The position numbers and the translations under genes were made by a program. Below are positions 16,280 to 25,144 of a stretch of 64,000 bases of DNA, piece after piece. The notes beneath the pieces are model-generated. The model did not search any database, had not been told where the DNA came from, and saw nothing but the letters and a program-made list of their open reading frames with translations. Source of the DNA: Pseudomonadales bacterium (GTDB lineage Bacteria > Pseudomonadota > Gammaproteobacteria > Pseudomonadales > Halieaceae); assembly GCA_024234855.1 (NCBI GenBank), contig JACKNN010000006.1, positions 189,984 to 253,983 on the forward strand, written 5' to 3'. The number at the start of each line of letters is the position of its first letter. The stretch's first letter is position 1.

Positions 16280-17296
16280 CTAGAATGGGTCGGTCAGGCT
16301 GACGCCGATGCCGATGCGGTTGGTGCTTTCGTCATAGTCGATCAGGCTCTCGCCGTAGCCGTTGAAGTACTGGATGTAACCGCTGAAACGCTCGCTGAGC
16401 GGGAAGGTCCAGTCCAGCTGGATGGCGCCCTTGTTGTCGCTGCTCAGGTTGTTGCGGAAGGTGAAGCCGAGGGTGTACTCGGGCCACTTCCAGATGCCCT
16501 GCAGCTGGCCGTTGCCCATATACTTGTCGATATCGGGATTGTCGTCGTCTTTTTTCCGCTCGGGAACCCGGTACCAGGCGCTGGCTTCGAGCGAGAAGTT
16601 CCGGTGTTCGAACAGGGCGCTGCCGATCAGCCGGTTCCAGCTCCTGGACTCGGGTTTGGAGCTGCCGTTGGACTGGTGGTTGAAGCTGATATCCAGCCGG
16701 GTATTGTGGACGCCCATGAAATGCCAGTCGTTGGGGATGCTCAGGATCAGCTCAGGCTCGTAGTCGACCTCCCGGAACGGCGCCGAGGCGTCGGTGTTGT
16801 AGACCTGCCACCAGTTTTCCTGGGTATAGGCGCCCCACAGGTCTATGTCCTGGCCGAGAATGTTCTGCCAGATAATCGCCTTGAAGCTGATCTGGAACTT
16901 CGCCTCCGCCTGGTCCATGCCCGTGCCCGGGTGCTGCTCCCGCCAGGCCTCCTCGTTGATATTGCTGTTGTAGGTCAGCGGCAGCAGGTAGTTGCGGTTG
17001 TGGGAGATGATCACAAAGCGCTTGTTGGCGTAGGCCTTTTCATCCATCTTGCGCGGTGAGATGAACCCGTCATCCGCAGTGGCGATGCTGGCGGGCATCG
17101 TGGCCGGCACTGCAACCGGTGGGGTCTGGTCCGGTGCCGGCGGGTGACTGCTCGCGCGCCCGGCCAGGGCATCGTAACAGGTGAGCCGGGCGCCGTCGTC
17201 CACCAGCCGGGCGCAGTCTGCCAGGGACGAATTCTCCGCCGCCACGCGGGCGCCGACAGTGGCAAGCATCGCCGCCAGTAGAACCTGGTACTTCAT
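16280..17296 (-). CDS. pldA: Outer-membrane phospholipase A (OMPLA)
   Basis: This 338-aa barrel hydrolyses acyl chains of outer-membrane phospholipids. The catalytic signature is FNHQSNGSSKPESRSWNR near residues 205-222, holding the active His and Ser and the calcium/dimer region. The third catalytic residue (Asn) is in SRSWNR. A signal peptide (residues 1-21) is followed by a short Cys-containing segment (LADCARLVDDGARLTCYDAL) seen in many proteobacterial homologues, then a Pro-rich linker. The barrel ends in SLTDPF. ATG 17296 follows GGGAGGGAG; a TTG at 17299 is the alternative. It converges on the pyrophosphatase gene with 21 bases between. It is one of several phospholipid-handling genes in this region. 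Confidence 0.93.
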   Translation of the reverse strand: MKYQVLLAAMLATVGARVAAENSSLADCARLVDDGARLTCYDALAGRASSHPPAPDQTPPVAVPATMPASIATADDGFISPRKMDEKAYANKRFVIISHNRNYLLPLTYNSNINEEAWREQHPGTGMDQAEAKFQISFKAIIWQNILGQDIDLWGAYTQENWWQVYNTDASAPFREVDYEPELILSIPNDWHFMGVHNTRLDISFNHQSNGSSKPESRSWNRLIGSALFEHRNFSLEASAWYRVPERKKDDDNPDIDKYMGNGQLQGIWKWPEYTLGFTFRNNLSSDNKGAIQLDWTFPLSERFSGYIQYFNGYGESLIDYDESTNRIGIGVSLTDPF

Positions 17297-17429
17297 CAAG
17301 CTCCCTCCCTAAGGGGTTACTGTACCCGCTTCCCGCGCGCCAGGGTAATCCGCCCGCGCCTTGCCGGCGCATCGCTTATTTTTGCCTTACACCGGCCCCG
17401 GTGCCCCGGCATCTTGCTAGAATCGCCCC

Positions 17430-18107
17430 ATGCGAATCGCCCAAGTGCTCATCCCCGTCCTGTTGATCGCCCTGCTTGGCGCCTGCGGCGGCTACGAGAT
17501 CAAAAACCTTGCCAAATCCGATATCGACCTGGTGGCGGACGAGTTTATCGCGGAAAGCCGCCGGGAAGTGCGGGAGTTGCTGGTGAAGCTGTACAAGCGC
17601 AACCCGGACCAGCTGGCCATTATTCCCGGCATGACGGTCGAGGGCCGGTTGGCCCAGCTAAAAACAGCCCGCGGCGCGCTGGATTTTCCCGAACTGTATG
17701 GCCTGCAAGGCATTGATGCGATGAACCTGACCTTCGACCCCGGCTACCGCGGGGACCGGGTCTTCGCCCTGGTGGTCGGGTTGGGCGGTATGTTGCGCCA
17801 GGCCTACAGCTTCAAGCCGGAGCTGTTTGTACACGACCGGCTCAATGGGCCGGCGCTGCTGACCAGTGCCCGCAACGTGGAGATTCTGCTGTGGAAGCTC
17901 AAGCATACCCGGCGCCCGAGCGGAGAGCCCTACCTGGTGACCTACGAGTACCGGGGTGTTATCGACAACCTGAGTTTCGAGCGCCTGTTCGGCAAGCTGA
18001 TCGTCCTGCAGGAAATGATGGCGCGCATTGCCGGCGATTCCGATGACCGGGCTGTGAATTCGGCCGTGCATGCCGTCTCCTCGGTTTTTTTGCCGCTGCC
18101 GGTCTGA
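17430..18107 (+). CDS. Putative lipoprotein of unknown function
   Basis: This 225-aa protein has a lipoprotein signal: hydrophobic residues 6-17 and lipobox LLGAC with Cys19. The mature part is mixed alpha/beta with no motif I recognise (ELLVKLYKRNPDQLAI, LTFDPGYRGDRVFALVVGLG, VTYEYRGVIDNLSFERL). It should be anchored in the outer or inner membrane; residues after the Cys are GG, so there is no Asp+2 inner-membrane retention signal. It stands alone, diverging from pldA, and ends before a strong hairpin at 18146. Confidence 0.7.
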   Translation: MRIAQVLIPVLLIALLGACGGYEIKNLAKSDIDLVADEFIAESRREVRELLVKLYKRNPDQLAIIPGMTVEGRLAQLKTARGALDFPELYGLQGIDAMNLTFDPGYRGDRVFALVVGLGGMLRQAYSFKPELFVHDRLNGPALLTSARNVEILLWKLKHTRRPSGEPYLVTYEYRGVIDNLSFERLFGKLIVLQEMMARIAGDSDDRAVNSAVHAVSSVFLPLPV

Positions 18108-18145
18108 CGCTGGCGGGCCAGCGCAGGAACACCGGTGACAATGAA

Positions 18146-18165
18146 GGCGGCCCCGGCGGGCCGCC
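18146..18165 (+). terminator. Strong hairpin after the lipoprotein gene
   Basis: GGCGGCCC-CGGC-GGGCCGCC is a perfect 8-bp GC stem with a 4-base loop, 38 bases after the lipoprotein stop. It is followed by GGCGGTTCTATTT, only a weak U-tract. It may be an intrinsic terminator. Confidence 0.4.
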
Positions 18166-18264
18166 GGCGGTTCTATTTGCCGGGTACGGGTAAGATAACG
18201 GATGATTTAGCCGAAATTTCGTGCCAGAATGCCGGCTCGCTCTGGGGATATTTCTGGACTTCAT

Positions 18265-19560
18265 GTGACTATCGCAAACGTATTGCAGCGCTCCCTCGCG
18301 GGGCTTTGCCTGTTGTTACTGGCCACCTTCGCATCCGCAACCGTAACTGTCGAAAACTACGGCTACCCGATCAAGGACCGCTTCGTCGCCACGGTGGTGG
18401 GCACGCCCGAGGGCTACGAGGCGAAGCTGCCGAAAGAGATTCCGACCAAGAAGCGCTGGCTCAACGTGTTCCCCGAGCGCCATCTGCCCGACCTGATCTG
18501 GTACGGCCAGGAAATGATCTACTCGGAAACCCTGCAGGACCATCCCGCGCCCCTCATATTCCTGATTGCCGGCACCGGTGCAGCCTATAACGGCGGCAAA
18601 AACGTCAACATGGCCAGGGCCTTTTACAAGGCGGGTTTTCACGTTGTGTCCCTGTCCTCGCCTACCTTCCCCAACTTCGTGACCTCGGCCTCCACCACCG
18701 GGGTAGTGGGCCACTCCGAGAAGGATGCCGAAGACCTTTACCGGGTCATGGAGATGATCTGGAAACGGCTCGATGGCAAGATCGACGTCACCTCCTTTAA
18801 CCTGACCGGCTACAGCCTGGGCGCGTTCAACTCCGCCTACGTGGCAAAGCTGGATGAGGAGCGCAAGTCCTTCAATTTCCGCAAGGTATTGTTGATCAAC
18901 CCGCCCGTGTCCCTGTACAGCTCTATTTCCCTGCTGGACCGGATGGTCGAGAACATCCCGGGCGGGGAGGACAATTTCAACGAGTTCTTCGACAAACTCG
19001 TCAAGGCCTTCAGCAAGATCTACAAGGAAGAGGACGATATAGGCGGCGACTTCCTGTACCAGGCGTACAAGGCAATGGACCTGAAGGATGAGGAACTGGC
19101 CGCCCTGATCGGTGTCTCTTTCCGTATGTCCTCCGGCTCGCTGGTGTTTACCTCCGATGTCATGACCGATTTTGGCTACGTCAAGCCGAAAGGCCTGGTT
19201 CTGGACCGCTATGCTGACCTCACTGTCTACAACCAGGTGATGAGTCGGCTCGGCTTCACCGACTACTACCACGACTTCTTTTATCCGTTCTACAAGGCGG
19301 ACTACCCCGATATGTCCCGGGACGAATTTATCAGCGCCATCAGCCTCAGGGAGATTGCCGACTACCTGCGCAATTCGCCCAAGATTACCGTTATGCACAA
19401 CCAGAACGATGTGATTCTGGAGCCCGGTGAAATCGAGTTTTTCAATGAGGTGTTCGGTGATCGGGCCACCATTTATCCCTACGGCGGCCACTGCGGCAAT
19501 ATGAACTATACCGAGAACGTGGCCCATATGGTGGCGACATTTACCGAGGGGGCACAGTAA
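18265..19560 (+). CDS. Secreted alpha/beta-hydrolase-fold protein next to mlaA
   Basis: This 431-aa protein has a signal peptide (VTIANVLQRSLAGLCLLLLA to about TFASA). It contains the nucleophile elbow LTGYSLGAFN (G-Y-S-L-G, near residue 194) and an oxyanion-type IFLIAGTGAAY strand. A late Asp/His pair (QNDVILEPGE; YPYGGHCGNM) completes a plausible triad. Substrate unknown; an esterase or lipase in the periplasm is inference. I prefer GTG 18265 because it places the signal peptide at the N-terminus; ATG 18229 adds 12 residues. The stop overlaps the mlaA start (TAATG), so the two are translationally coupled, which ties it to outer-membrane lipid homeostasis. Confidence 0.72.
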   Translation: MTIANVLQRSLAGLCLLLLATFASATVTVENYGYPIKDRFVATVVGTPEGYEAKLPKEIPTKKRWLNVFPERHLPDLIWYGQEMIYSETLQDHPAPLIFLIAGTGAAYNGGKNVNMARAFYKAGFHVVSLSSPTFPNFVTSASTTGVVGHSEKDAEDLYRVMEMIWKRLDGKIDVTSFNLTGYSLGAFNSAYVAKLDEERKSFNFRKVLLINPPVSLYSSISLLDRMVENIPGGEDNFNEFFDKLVKAFSKIYKEEDDIGGDFLYQAYKAMDLKDEELAALIGVSFRMSSGSLVFTSDVMTDFGYVKPKGLVLDRYADLTVYNQVMSRLGFTDYYHDFFYPFYKADYPDMSRDEFISAISLREIADYLRNSPKITVMHNQNDVILEPGEIEFFNEVFGDRATIYPYGGHCGNMNYTENVAHMVATFTEGAQ

Positions 19561-20345
19561 TGAAGCACAGTTTCCTGCGCGGTTCCCTGCTCCTCCTCGC
19601 CCTGCTGGTTGGCGGCTGTGCCAGCGGCCCGCAGTCGCTGCCGCATGCCGATTCTCAGGACGAAAGCCAGGCTCAACCGGCGAACTATCCTGAGCCGGTA
19701 TTCGCCGCCAACCGTATCGTACCGGCTGGCAGCATCTCCATTACAACGGTTTATGACCCCTGGGAGGGCATGAACAAGCGCATCTACAACTTCAACTATC
19801 ATTTCGACCAGTGGGTGTTCCTGCCCGTGGTCCGGGGCTGGAAAGCGGTGGTCCCGAGCCCCGCTCGCACCGGTGTTCACAACTTCTTTGAGAATTTCAG
19901 GGACGTGCGCACCATGGCCAACTCCATCCTGCAGGCCAGCCCGACCAAGCTGGCCCAGAGCACGGGACGCGTGCTCATCAACAGTACCATTGGCCTGTTC
20001 GGCCTGATCGACGTCGCCACCAGCATGGGCATGCCCAAGCCCGACGAGGACTTCGGCCAGACCCTCGGTCATTGGGGGGTAGGCACCGGACCCTACCTGG
20101 TGCTGCCATTGCTGGGGCCTTCCAACCTCCGCGATGGTCTGGGCGAGCTCCCGGACCTGGTCTTGCAGAACTATATCCAGGGGGATCTGCTGGCCAAGCC
20201 CCTGCGAGCCACCGCCTTCCTGTTTGACAGTATCGATACCCGGGCCAATACCTCCTTCCGGTACTATGAAACCGGCTCCGCTTTCGAGTACCAGACGGTG
20301 CGTTGGTTGTATACCACCAAGCGCGAACTTGACGTAGAAAAGTAA
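19560..20345 (+). CDS. mlaA: MlaA/VacJ outer-membrane lipoprotein
   Basis: This 261-aa lipoprotein removes mislocalised phospholipids from the outer leaflet and passes them to MlaC. Lipobox LVGGC gives Cys20 as the lipid anchor. Family motifs are present: YDPWEGMNKRIYNFNYHFDQ near residue 65, RTGVHNFFENFRDVRTMANS, and GHWGVGTGPYLVLPLLGPS. The ATG overlaps the stop of the hydrolase gene before it. Genes for MlaBCDEF are not in this window. The C-terminus (SAFEYQTVRWLYTTKRELD) is that of a normal-length family member. Confidence 0.95.
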   Translation: MKHSFLRGSLLLLALLVGGCASGPQSLPHADSQDESQAQPANYPEPVFAANRIVPAGSISITTVYDPWEGMNKRIYNFNYHFDQWVFLPVVRGWKAVVPSPARTGVHNFFENFRDVRTMANSILQASPTKLAQSTGRVLINSTIGLFGLIDVATSMGMPKPDEDFGQTLGHWGVGTGPYLVLPLLGPSNLRDGLGELPDLVLQNYIQGDLLAKPLRATAFLFDSIDTRANTSFRYYETGSAFEYQTVRWLYTTKRELDVEK

Positions 20346-20357
20346 TCGGGGACCACT

Positions 20358-21509
20358 GTGATCCGTAAACTGCTCCTTACCCTTTGTACCCTTGCCCTCA
20401 CCCTGGCGGCGTCGGCCTATGCTGTTGAACCCATCAGGATTGGCACCACACAGTCCCTGACCGGCCCCCTGGCGGAATACGGTACCAACCAGTTGCGCGG
20501 CCTGCAGATGTGGGCGGGCGATGTTAATGCCCGCGGCGAGTTGCTGGGACGCCCGGTGGAAATTGTTTACTATGATGACGGCTCCAACCCGGCGCGCAGC
20601 GCTGAGCTCTACCAGAAGCTGATTGTGGAGGACAAGGTCGACCTGGTGATCGGGCCCTATTCCTCTGACATTACCCTGGCGGCATCCCAGGTGGCCGAGC
20701 AACACGATTTCCCGATGCTGACCCTGGGCGCCTCCGCAGATGACATCTGGGAACAGGGTTACCGCAACATAGTCGGCCTCGACACGCCGTCCTCCCGCTA
20801 CATGGATGTCGCACTGGAGAGCGCGGCTGCCCAGGGAGCCAAAACGATGGCGCTGCTCTATGGCGAGACCAAGTTTGGCCTGGATGTGGTCGGTGGTGTG
20901 CGCAGCAAGGCCGCGGAACTGGGGATGACGATTGTCCTGGATGAGTCCGCCGACAATATCGCCGATATATCCACGATGGTGCGACACCTGGGTACCGCCA
21001 ACGCCGATGTCATCATTGCCATTGCCTATATTGACGGGGCAGTCGACCTGGTTCGCGAGCTGAAGAAGGCCCGGGTGAAGCCCCGGATGCTGGTATTTGC
21101 GGTGGGCGCTTCACTGGCCGAATTTGGCCAGGAACTGCTCGGCGACGCCGAGGGTGTTAGCGGCGTGACGCAGTGGCTGCGAGGGATCCGGCTGCCGGGT
21201 GCGCAGGATTTCGCCTATCGCTATCGCAAGCTTTACGGCTACAACCCGGGCGCTTATGCCGCCCTGGGCTACAGCGGCGGACAGGTAATGGAAGCAGCGG
21301 TACGGCTGGCCGGCACTACCGACCACGCCGCGGTGCGCGACCAGTTACACACGATGGTGTTCAACTCCCTGCTGGGTATCTACAACGTCGACGCCGAGGG
21401 TCGCCAGGTGGGCAAGAACAATTACCTGTTCCAGTGGCAGGGCAAGGACCGGCACCTGGTGGCGCCCACTATCGTCGCAGAGACCAAATTGATCTACCCG
21501 ATGCCCTAG
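20358..21509 (+). CDS. Leu/Ile/Val-type periplasmic substrate-binding protein
   Basis: This 383-aa periplasmic binding protein of type I fold starts at GTG 20358, with GGGGA 6 bases upstream and a signal peptide ending ASAYA. The mature protein begins EPIRIGTTQSLTGPLAEYGT and continues with GRPVEIVYYDDGSNPARSAE and VIGPYSSDITLAAS, the standard LivJ/amide-binding layout. Usually such proteins feed a LivHMGF ABC importer. No permease or ATPase gene follows, so it is an orphan here and may instead serve as a sensor or use a transporter elsewhere. It lies 12 bases after mlaA and probably shares its transcript. Confidence 0.85.
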   Translation: MIRKLLLTLCTLALTLAASAYAVEPIRIGTTQSLTGPLAEYGTNQLRGLQMWAGDVNARGELLGRPVEIVYYDDGSNPARSAELYQKLIVEDKVDLVIGPYSSDITLAASQVAEQHDFPMLTLGASADDIWEQGYRNIVGLDTPSSRYMDVALESAAAQGAKTMALLYGETKFGLDVVGGVRSKAAELGMTIVLDESADNIADISTMVRHLGTANADVIIAIAYIDGAVDLVRELKKARVKPRMLVFAVGASLAEFGQELLGDAEGVSGVTQWLRGIRLPGAQDFAYRYRKLYGYNPGAYAALGYSGGQVMEAAVRLAGTTDHAAVRDQLHTMVFNSLLGIYNVDAEGRQVGKNNYLFQWQGKDRHLVAPTIVAETKLIYPMP

Positions 21510-21535
21510 CGCATCTCCGGGCCGATTTTATCCCG

Positions 21536-21553
21536 CCCGGGGTATTCCCCGGG
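21536..21553 (+). terminator. Hairpin after the binding-protein gene
   Basis: CCCGGGG-TATT-CCCCGGG is a perfect 7-bp stem with a 4-base loop starting 27 bases after the stop at 21509. It has no T-tract, so it may end or merely protect the transcript. Confidence 0.35.
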
Positions 21554-21561
21554 TATCCCGC

Positions 21562-21785
21562 TTAAGAATTGTAACCAAGGGTCATGCCGTAGAGTTTCGG
21601 CTCTATCGGGAATACGTTGGTAAACAATCCCTATGGTGAACCGCAGTTTCTCGCTCAGCTCGTAAAAAACTCGCCGAAGGCCGCCGTGGAGTCCCGTTCC
21701 CGGTTCTTGGTGGTGTTGTGGAAGCTGGGACTGCCCCAGCCCCAGCCCCCGCCGGCGTCCGAGGTCGCCGTCACTCTCCACCTGA
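21562..21785 (-). pseudogene. Relic of a TonB-dependent receptor gene
   Basis: Three pieces of a receptor are visible on the minus strand in different frames. The first reads GSPSFHNTTKNRERDSTAAF then GEFF, followed by a frame change at a run of six T. The second reads YELSEKLRFTIGIV, the early-barrel strand that normally continues 'RYTDD'. After another frame change comes GLFTNVFPIEPKLYGMTLGY then NS and a stop at 21562-21564, the usual end of such receptors. Roughly 300 barrel residues between pieces two and three are gone, as is the whole N-terminal half. One missing T could be a sequencing error, but the large internal deletion cannot. Confidence 0.65.
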
Positions 21786-21799
21786 CCGAGTCACTCCCA

Positions 21800-21843
21800 G
21801 GGGCATTTCTGAATTGGTCAAAAGGGGACATTTCTGAACTGGG
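21800..21843. repeat. Two tandem near-identical 20-bp repeats resembling insertion-sequence ends
   Basis: GGGGCATTTCTGAATTGG at 21800-21817 and GGGGACATTTCTGAACTGGG at 21824-21843 are direct repeats 24 bases apart, joined by TCAAAA. Tandem repeats of about 20 bases are typical of the ends of IS21-like elements, and this motif looks like such ends. No transposase gene remains. They lie just outside the receptor relic, so an old insertion and deletion could explain both. Confidence 0.4.
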
Positions 21844-21960
21844 TTGACATTGGCGGCAGCGCGGATCGGGCGGCCGGCACGAAATACTGGACTTATTGCC
21901 GGACCGGGATTTTCGCCTTTGACTCTGTGGTAGTCTGCCCGGACAGGGGAGAATAGGTTA

Positions 21961-23148
21961 ATGGGGCATCACCAACCCGCCGCGGATCGAACAGCGCTGG
22001 TACTGACAGGCGGCGGCGCCCGGGCCGCTTACCAGGTGGGCGTGCTCAAGGCGGCCGCCGAGTTATTGCCCAAGCGTGCCCACAATCCCTTTTCCATCAT
22101 CACCGGCACTTCCGCCGGCGCCGTCAACGCCGTGGCGCTGGGAGCCTCAGCCAATAATTTCCGCCTCGCGGTCAAGAAGGTGGAGCGCATCTGGAGCAAT
22201 CTCCACGTCGAGCAGGTGTACAAGGCCGGCTACCGCGATTTGTGCGGTGCGGTACTGCGGCTGGTCGCCTCGCTGTTCCACCAGGGTATCGGCCTGCGCA
22301 AACCGCTGTCCCTGCTCAACAGCGACCCGCTGGCGGAGTTGCTGTCACAAGTGATCGATTTTGGCGACCTCGAGCGGCGTCTGGAAGGCGGCCTGCTGGA
22401 CGCCATTGGCGTCACCGCTTCCAGTTACGCCAGCGGCGAGTCGGTGACCTTTTACCAGAGCAACCTCGGGGGCAATATCCTGCCAGAGTGGCGGCAGGCC
22501 CGGCGTCGCGGTGTAGCCACCCGGCTGGGGATCAATCACCTGCTGGCGTCATCCGCTATTCCCACCCTGTTGCCCGCGGCCAGGATCGGCGATGCCTACT
22601 ATGGTGACGGTGCCCTGCGCCAGGTCGCGCCAATCAGCGCGGCCATCCACCTGGGGGCGGAGCGCATCATGGTGGTCGGTGTCAGCGGTAACCCCAACCG
22701 GCCGCCGACGGAGTCGCACGAGCGGCATTCCCCGTCGCTGGCCAGGATGGTCGGGCACGTATTCAACAGCGCGTTTATCGACGCGCTGGAAAATGATATG
22801 GAGCATGTGACCAGGATCAACGAGTTGGTGGGTGTGATTCTCAACGAGAACCCCCACGCCTCTACCGGGGGACTCAAACTGGTGGATTTCCTGTGTATCA
22901 ACCCGTCAGTCGAAATCAATGGGCTGGTGGCCCGGCACATGGGCAGCCTGCCCAGGGCGATGCGCAGGGTGCTCAGGATGACGGGTGCCACGCCGGCAGG
23001 TGGCGGCACCAGCATGGCCAGCTATCTGCTGTTTGAGGGCGCGTTCTGCCGTGAGCTCATCGCCTGCGGCTATCGCGACGCCATGGCCCAGGAGGAGGCA
23101 CTGATGCAGTTCTTTTACCCGCCGCGCGAGGTGATGCTGCGGGGCTGA
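21961..23148 (+). CDS. Patatin-like phospholipase
   Basis: This 395-aa protein is a patatin-fold serine hydrolase that cleaves acyl esters of lipids. The oxyanion motif is TGGGARAAYQVGV (residues ~16-28). The nucleophile elbow GTSAG (near residue 50) carries the catalytic Ser, and YYGDGALRQ (near residue 216) carries the catalytic Asp. There is no signal peptide, so it is cytosolic or membrane-associated. GGGGAG lies about 10 bases before the ATG. The C-terminal part (residues 290-395) has the ISINPS-like and 'LLFEGAFCRELI' stretches seen in bacterial relatives. It is followed by a potassium channel gene in the same direction. Confidence 0.9.
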   Translation: MGHHQPAADRTALVLTGGGARAAYQVGVLKAAAELLPKRAHNPFSIITGTSAGAVNAVALGASANNFRLAVKKVERIWSNLHVEQVYKAGYRDLCGAVLRLVASLFHQGIGLRKPLSLLNSDPLAELLSQVIDFGDLERRLEGGLLDAIGVTASSYASGESVTFYQSNLGGNILPEWRQARRRGVATRLGINHLLASSAIPTLLPAARIGDAYYGDGALRQVAPISAAIHLGAERIMVVGVSGNPNRPPTESHERHSPSLARMVGHVFNSAFIDALENDMEHVTRINELVGVILNENPHASTGGLKLVDFLCINPSVEINGLVARHMGSLPRAMRRVLRMTGATPAGGGTSMASYLLFEGAFCRELIACGYRDAMAQEEALMQFFYPPREVMLRG

Positions 23149-23234
23149 GGCATGTATGCCGCCAGGCTATGCTAGACTCGCACCGGGCTAAGGTAAACGC
23201 GGCCAAGGCCGCCCAATGGAGTGGTGGGGGAGTT

Positions 23235-23912
23235 ATGAAGCACAAGCCGACCCGAGAGGATAATTTTATCTGGTTGTTGGCAGCGCTGGTGCTGCTGCTG
23301 TTTCTCAGCGCATTGTTTTCCCAGCTGGGTCTCAAGGGCGCTCGCCTGCTGGTCAATGCCGGCATGGGTTTTACCGTCATAACGGCTGTGTGGTCCATGC
23401 ATTCGGCTTCATTCAAGTGGTTCAGCCCGGGGACCTTGATTGCCCTGGTTATTGTCATCCTGATGATTGTCGACAGTAGTATTGAGAGCGACGTGCTGGC
23501 TCCGGTCCAGTTGGTGGCCACATTCCTGTTTCTCGCCGTTACTATCTTTTTCGCCTGGCGCGAGGTGATGTTCACCGGTGACATCACCCGTAACACGATT
23601 TTTGGCGCCATCTGTATTTATATGCTCATTGGGCTTTGGTTTGGCTTTGCCTACATGATTGTTGAATATTTCGATCCCGAATCGATCAGCGGACTGGACA
23701 GTGAGCTGTGGCAGGAAAACCTGCATACGATTGCCTACTACTCCATGGTCACACTGACCACGCTGGGCTACGGCGACATTACGCCAACATCGCCTCTCAC
23801 TCGCTTCCTGGCGTATATGGAGGCCGCGATCGGCGTTTTTTACACCACAGTGCTGGTGGCCAGCCTTATCGGCCTGCGGCTGGCAGGATATACGTCGACC
23901 AAGCAGGAGTGA
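23235..23912 (+). CDS. Two-pore-helix type potassium ion channel
   Basis: This 225-aa membrane protein has about six hydrophobic segments. The last two flank the pore loop YYSMVTLTTLGYGDITPTSP (residues ~169-188), whose TLGYGD is the potassium selectivity filter. No C-terminal RCK/TrkA-N domain is present; the protein ends 30 residues after the last helix, so gating must differ from Kch-type channels. ATG 23235 was chosen because GGGGGAG lies 4 bases upstream; the frame starts earlier at 23169 without support. It follows the patatin gene by 86 bases. Confidence 0.85.
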   Translation: MKHKPTREDNFIWLLAALVLLLFLSALFSQLGLKGARLLVNAGMGFTVITAVWSMHSASFKWFSPGTLIALVIVILMIVDSSIESDVLAPVQLVATFLFLAVTIFFAWREVMFTGDITRNTIFGAICIYMLIGLWFGFAYMIVEYFDPESISGLDSELWQENLHTIAYYSMVTLTTLGYGDITPTSPLTRFLAYMEAAIGVFYTTVLVASLIGLRLAGYTSTKQE

Positions 23913-23999
23913 GTGGTATTTTAAGGCGGGTGCTGTCTGTCGCAGCGCGCCCGGAGGCAGTATATTTGCCGTTCTTACCCCAGCCGGTTTGTCGCGAAA

Positions 24000-25079
24000 A
24001 TGAGCACAGTCAAACGAGTTCCGGTGCGCAGTCTGGCCAGTGGCGCCGTACTGCACATCCACACCCATACCTTCAAGGGCACAGTACCCGGTGCGGGGCG
24101 CGCCTATATCCAGTCGAGCATGCATGGCTCGGAGGTTCAGGGCAACGCGGTTATCGCCGAGTTACTGGAAGTCTTCGCACGCACGCCGCCGCGAGGCGAC
24201 GTGGTGCTTGTGCCCAATGCCAACCCCTTCGCCATCAACCAGAAGGCCGGGGAATATACCCCGGGCCGATTCGACCCGACCACCGGGGAGAACTGGAACC
24301 GCACCTACTGGCTGCCCACCCTGGGGGATGTCCGGCGCCCGCGTTGGCCGCAGCTGAAGCAGCAGGCGTGGTCGCGCCTGGCCTCCCAACTGCGCACCCG
24401 GCTGCAGGGTGATCTGCCGTTCGGCAGGCGACTGGCACTGACGCTGCAGTCACTCGCGGTAGGGGCCGATTATGTTATCGACCTGCACTGCGCCAACGTC
24501 TCGGCGCGACACATCTATACACCCGAGCATTGCGCAGACGCTGCACGCTATTTCCAGATACCGCTGATCCTCTCTATTCCCGCTACCTTTGACGGGGCCA
24601 TGGACGAGAGCGTCAGCGCGCCCTGGTGGACTTTGTGGCAGGCGCTGGAGGCGGAGGCTTATCCGGACCTGCCGCCGCCCGAGGACCTGCCCCGTGGGTA
24701 CACCCTGGAACTCGGCGGCCAGGAAGTCATCTCCCGCGAGGACGCCAGGCGCGATGCGGCGGGTATACTGAACTTCCTGCGCGAGCACGGCGTCGTGGGC
24801 GGCAGGGCAAAAAAGCCGGAGCCGGCCTACCTGTGCCGGCTCGAGGATTACAAGGTCATCCACTCACGCCATGCGGGGCATGCGGATTACACCGCCGCGA
24901 TGGGCGTGGGGGTTAAGAAAGGTGCACAACTGGCGCAGACACTGCAGTTTGGCCCCTCGCCGTCCTGGCTGCCCACGCTCGCCGAAGAGGACTGCATCCC
25001 CGTCCTGCATCACAGCTCCGCGATCATTCACACCGGCAGCGAACTGCTCAAGGTGTTTACCAATGTGCGCAAGGTGTGA
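24000..25079 (+). CDS. Succinylglutamate desuccinylase/aspartoacylase family zinc deacylase
   Basis: This 359-aa M14-like zinc enzyme removes an acyl group from an amino-acid amide or similar substrate. Zinc ligands are visible in SSMHGSEVQGNA (His42 and Glu45) and in DLHCANVSARH (His near 158). VLVPNANPFAINQKAG and ENWNRTYW carry the substrate-binding Asn/Arg residues of the family. The catalytic Glu is likely in TLELGGQEVIS near residue 238. It is closer to the AstE-like group of putative deacylases than to true AstE, since no arginine succinyltransferase genes lie nearby. No clear ribosome-binding site precedes the ATG. Confidence 0.85.
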   Translation: MSTVKRVPVRSLASGAVLHIHTHTFKGTVPGAGRAYIQSSMHGSEVQGNAVIAELLEVFARTPPRGDVVLVPNANPFAINQKAGEYTPGRFDPTTGENWNRTYWLPTLGDVRRPRWPQLKQQAWSRLASQLRTRLQGDLPFGRRLALTLQSLAVGADYVIDLHCANVSARHIYTPEHCADAARYFQIPLILSIPATFDGAMDESVSAPWWTLWQALEAEAYPDLPPPEDLPRGYTLELGGQEVISREDARRDAAGILNFLREHGVVGGRAKKPEPAYLCRLEDYKVIHSRHAGHADYTAAMGVGVKKGAQLAQTLQFGPSPSWLPTLAEEDCIPVLHHSSAIIHTGSELLKVFTNVRKV

Positions 25080-25144
25080 ATAATCGCGGGCTTGCCGGTA
25101 GTGAGGCGAACTCGAACCAACCATTAACCAACACGGGAAATGTT

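Noticed and set aside
16262..16280. GCCTGGCCAGGC palindrome between the pyrophosphatase and pldA genes as a terminator
   Set aside because: There is no loop or T-tract, and such GC palindromes arise easily here.
18316..20987. Long minus-strand frames opposite the hydrolase-mlaA-binding protein operon
   Set aside because: They are antisense shadows rich in Gly, His and Gln, with no family resemblance.
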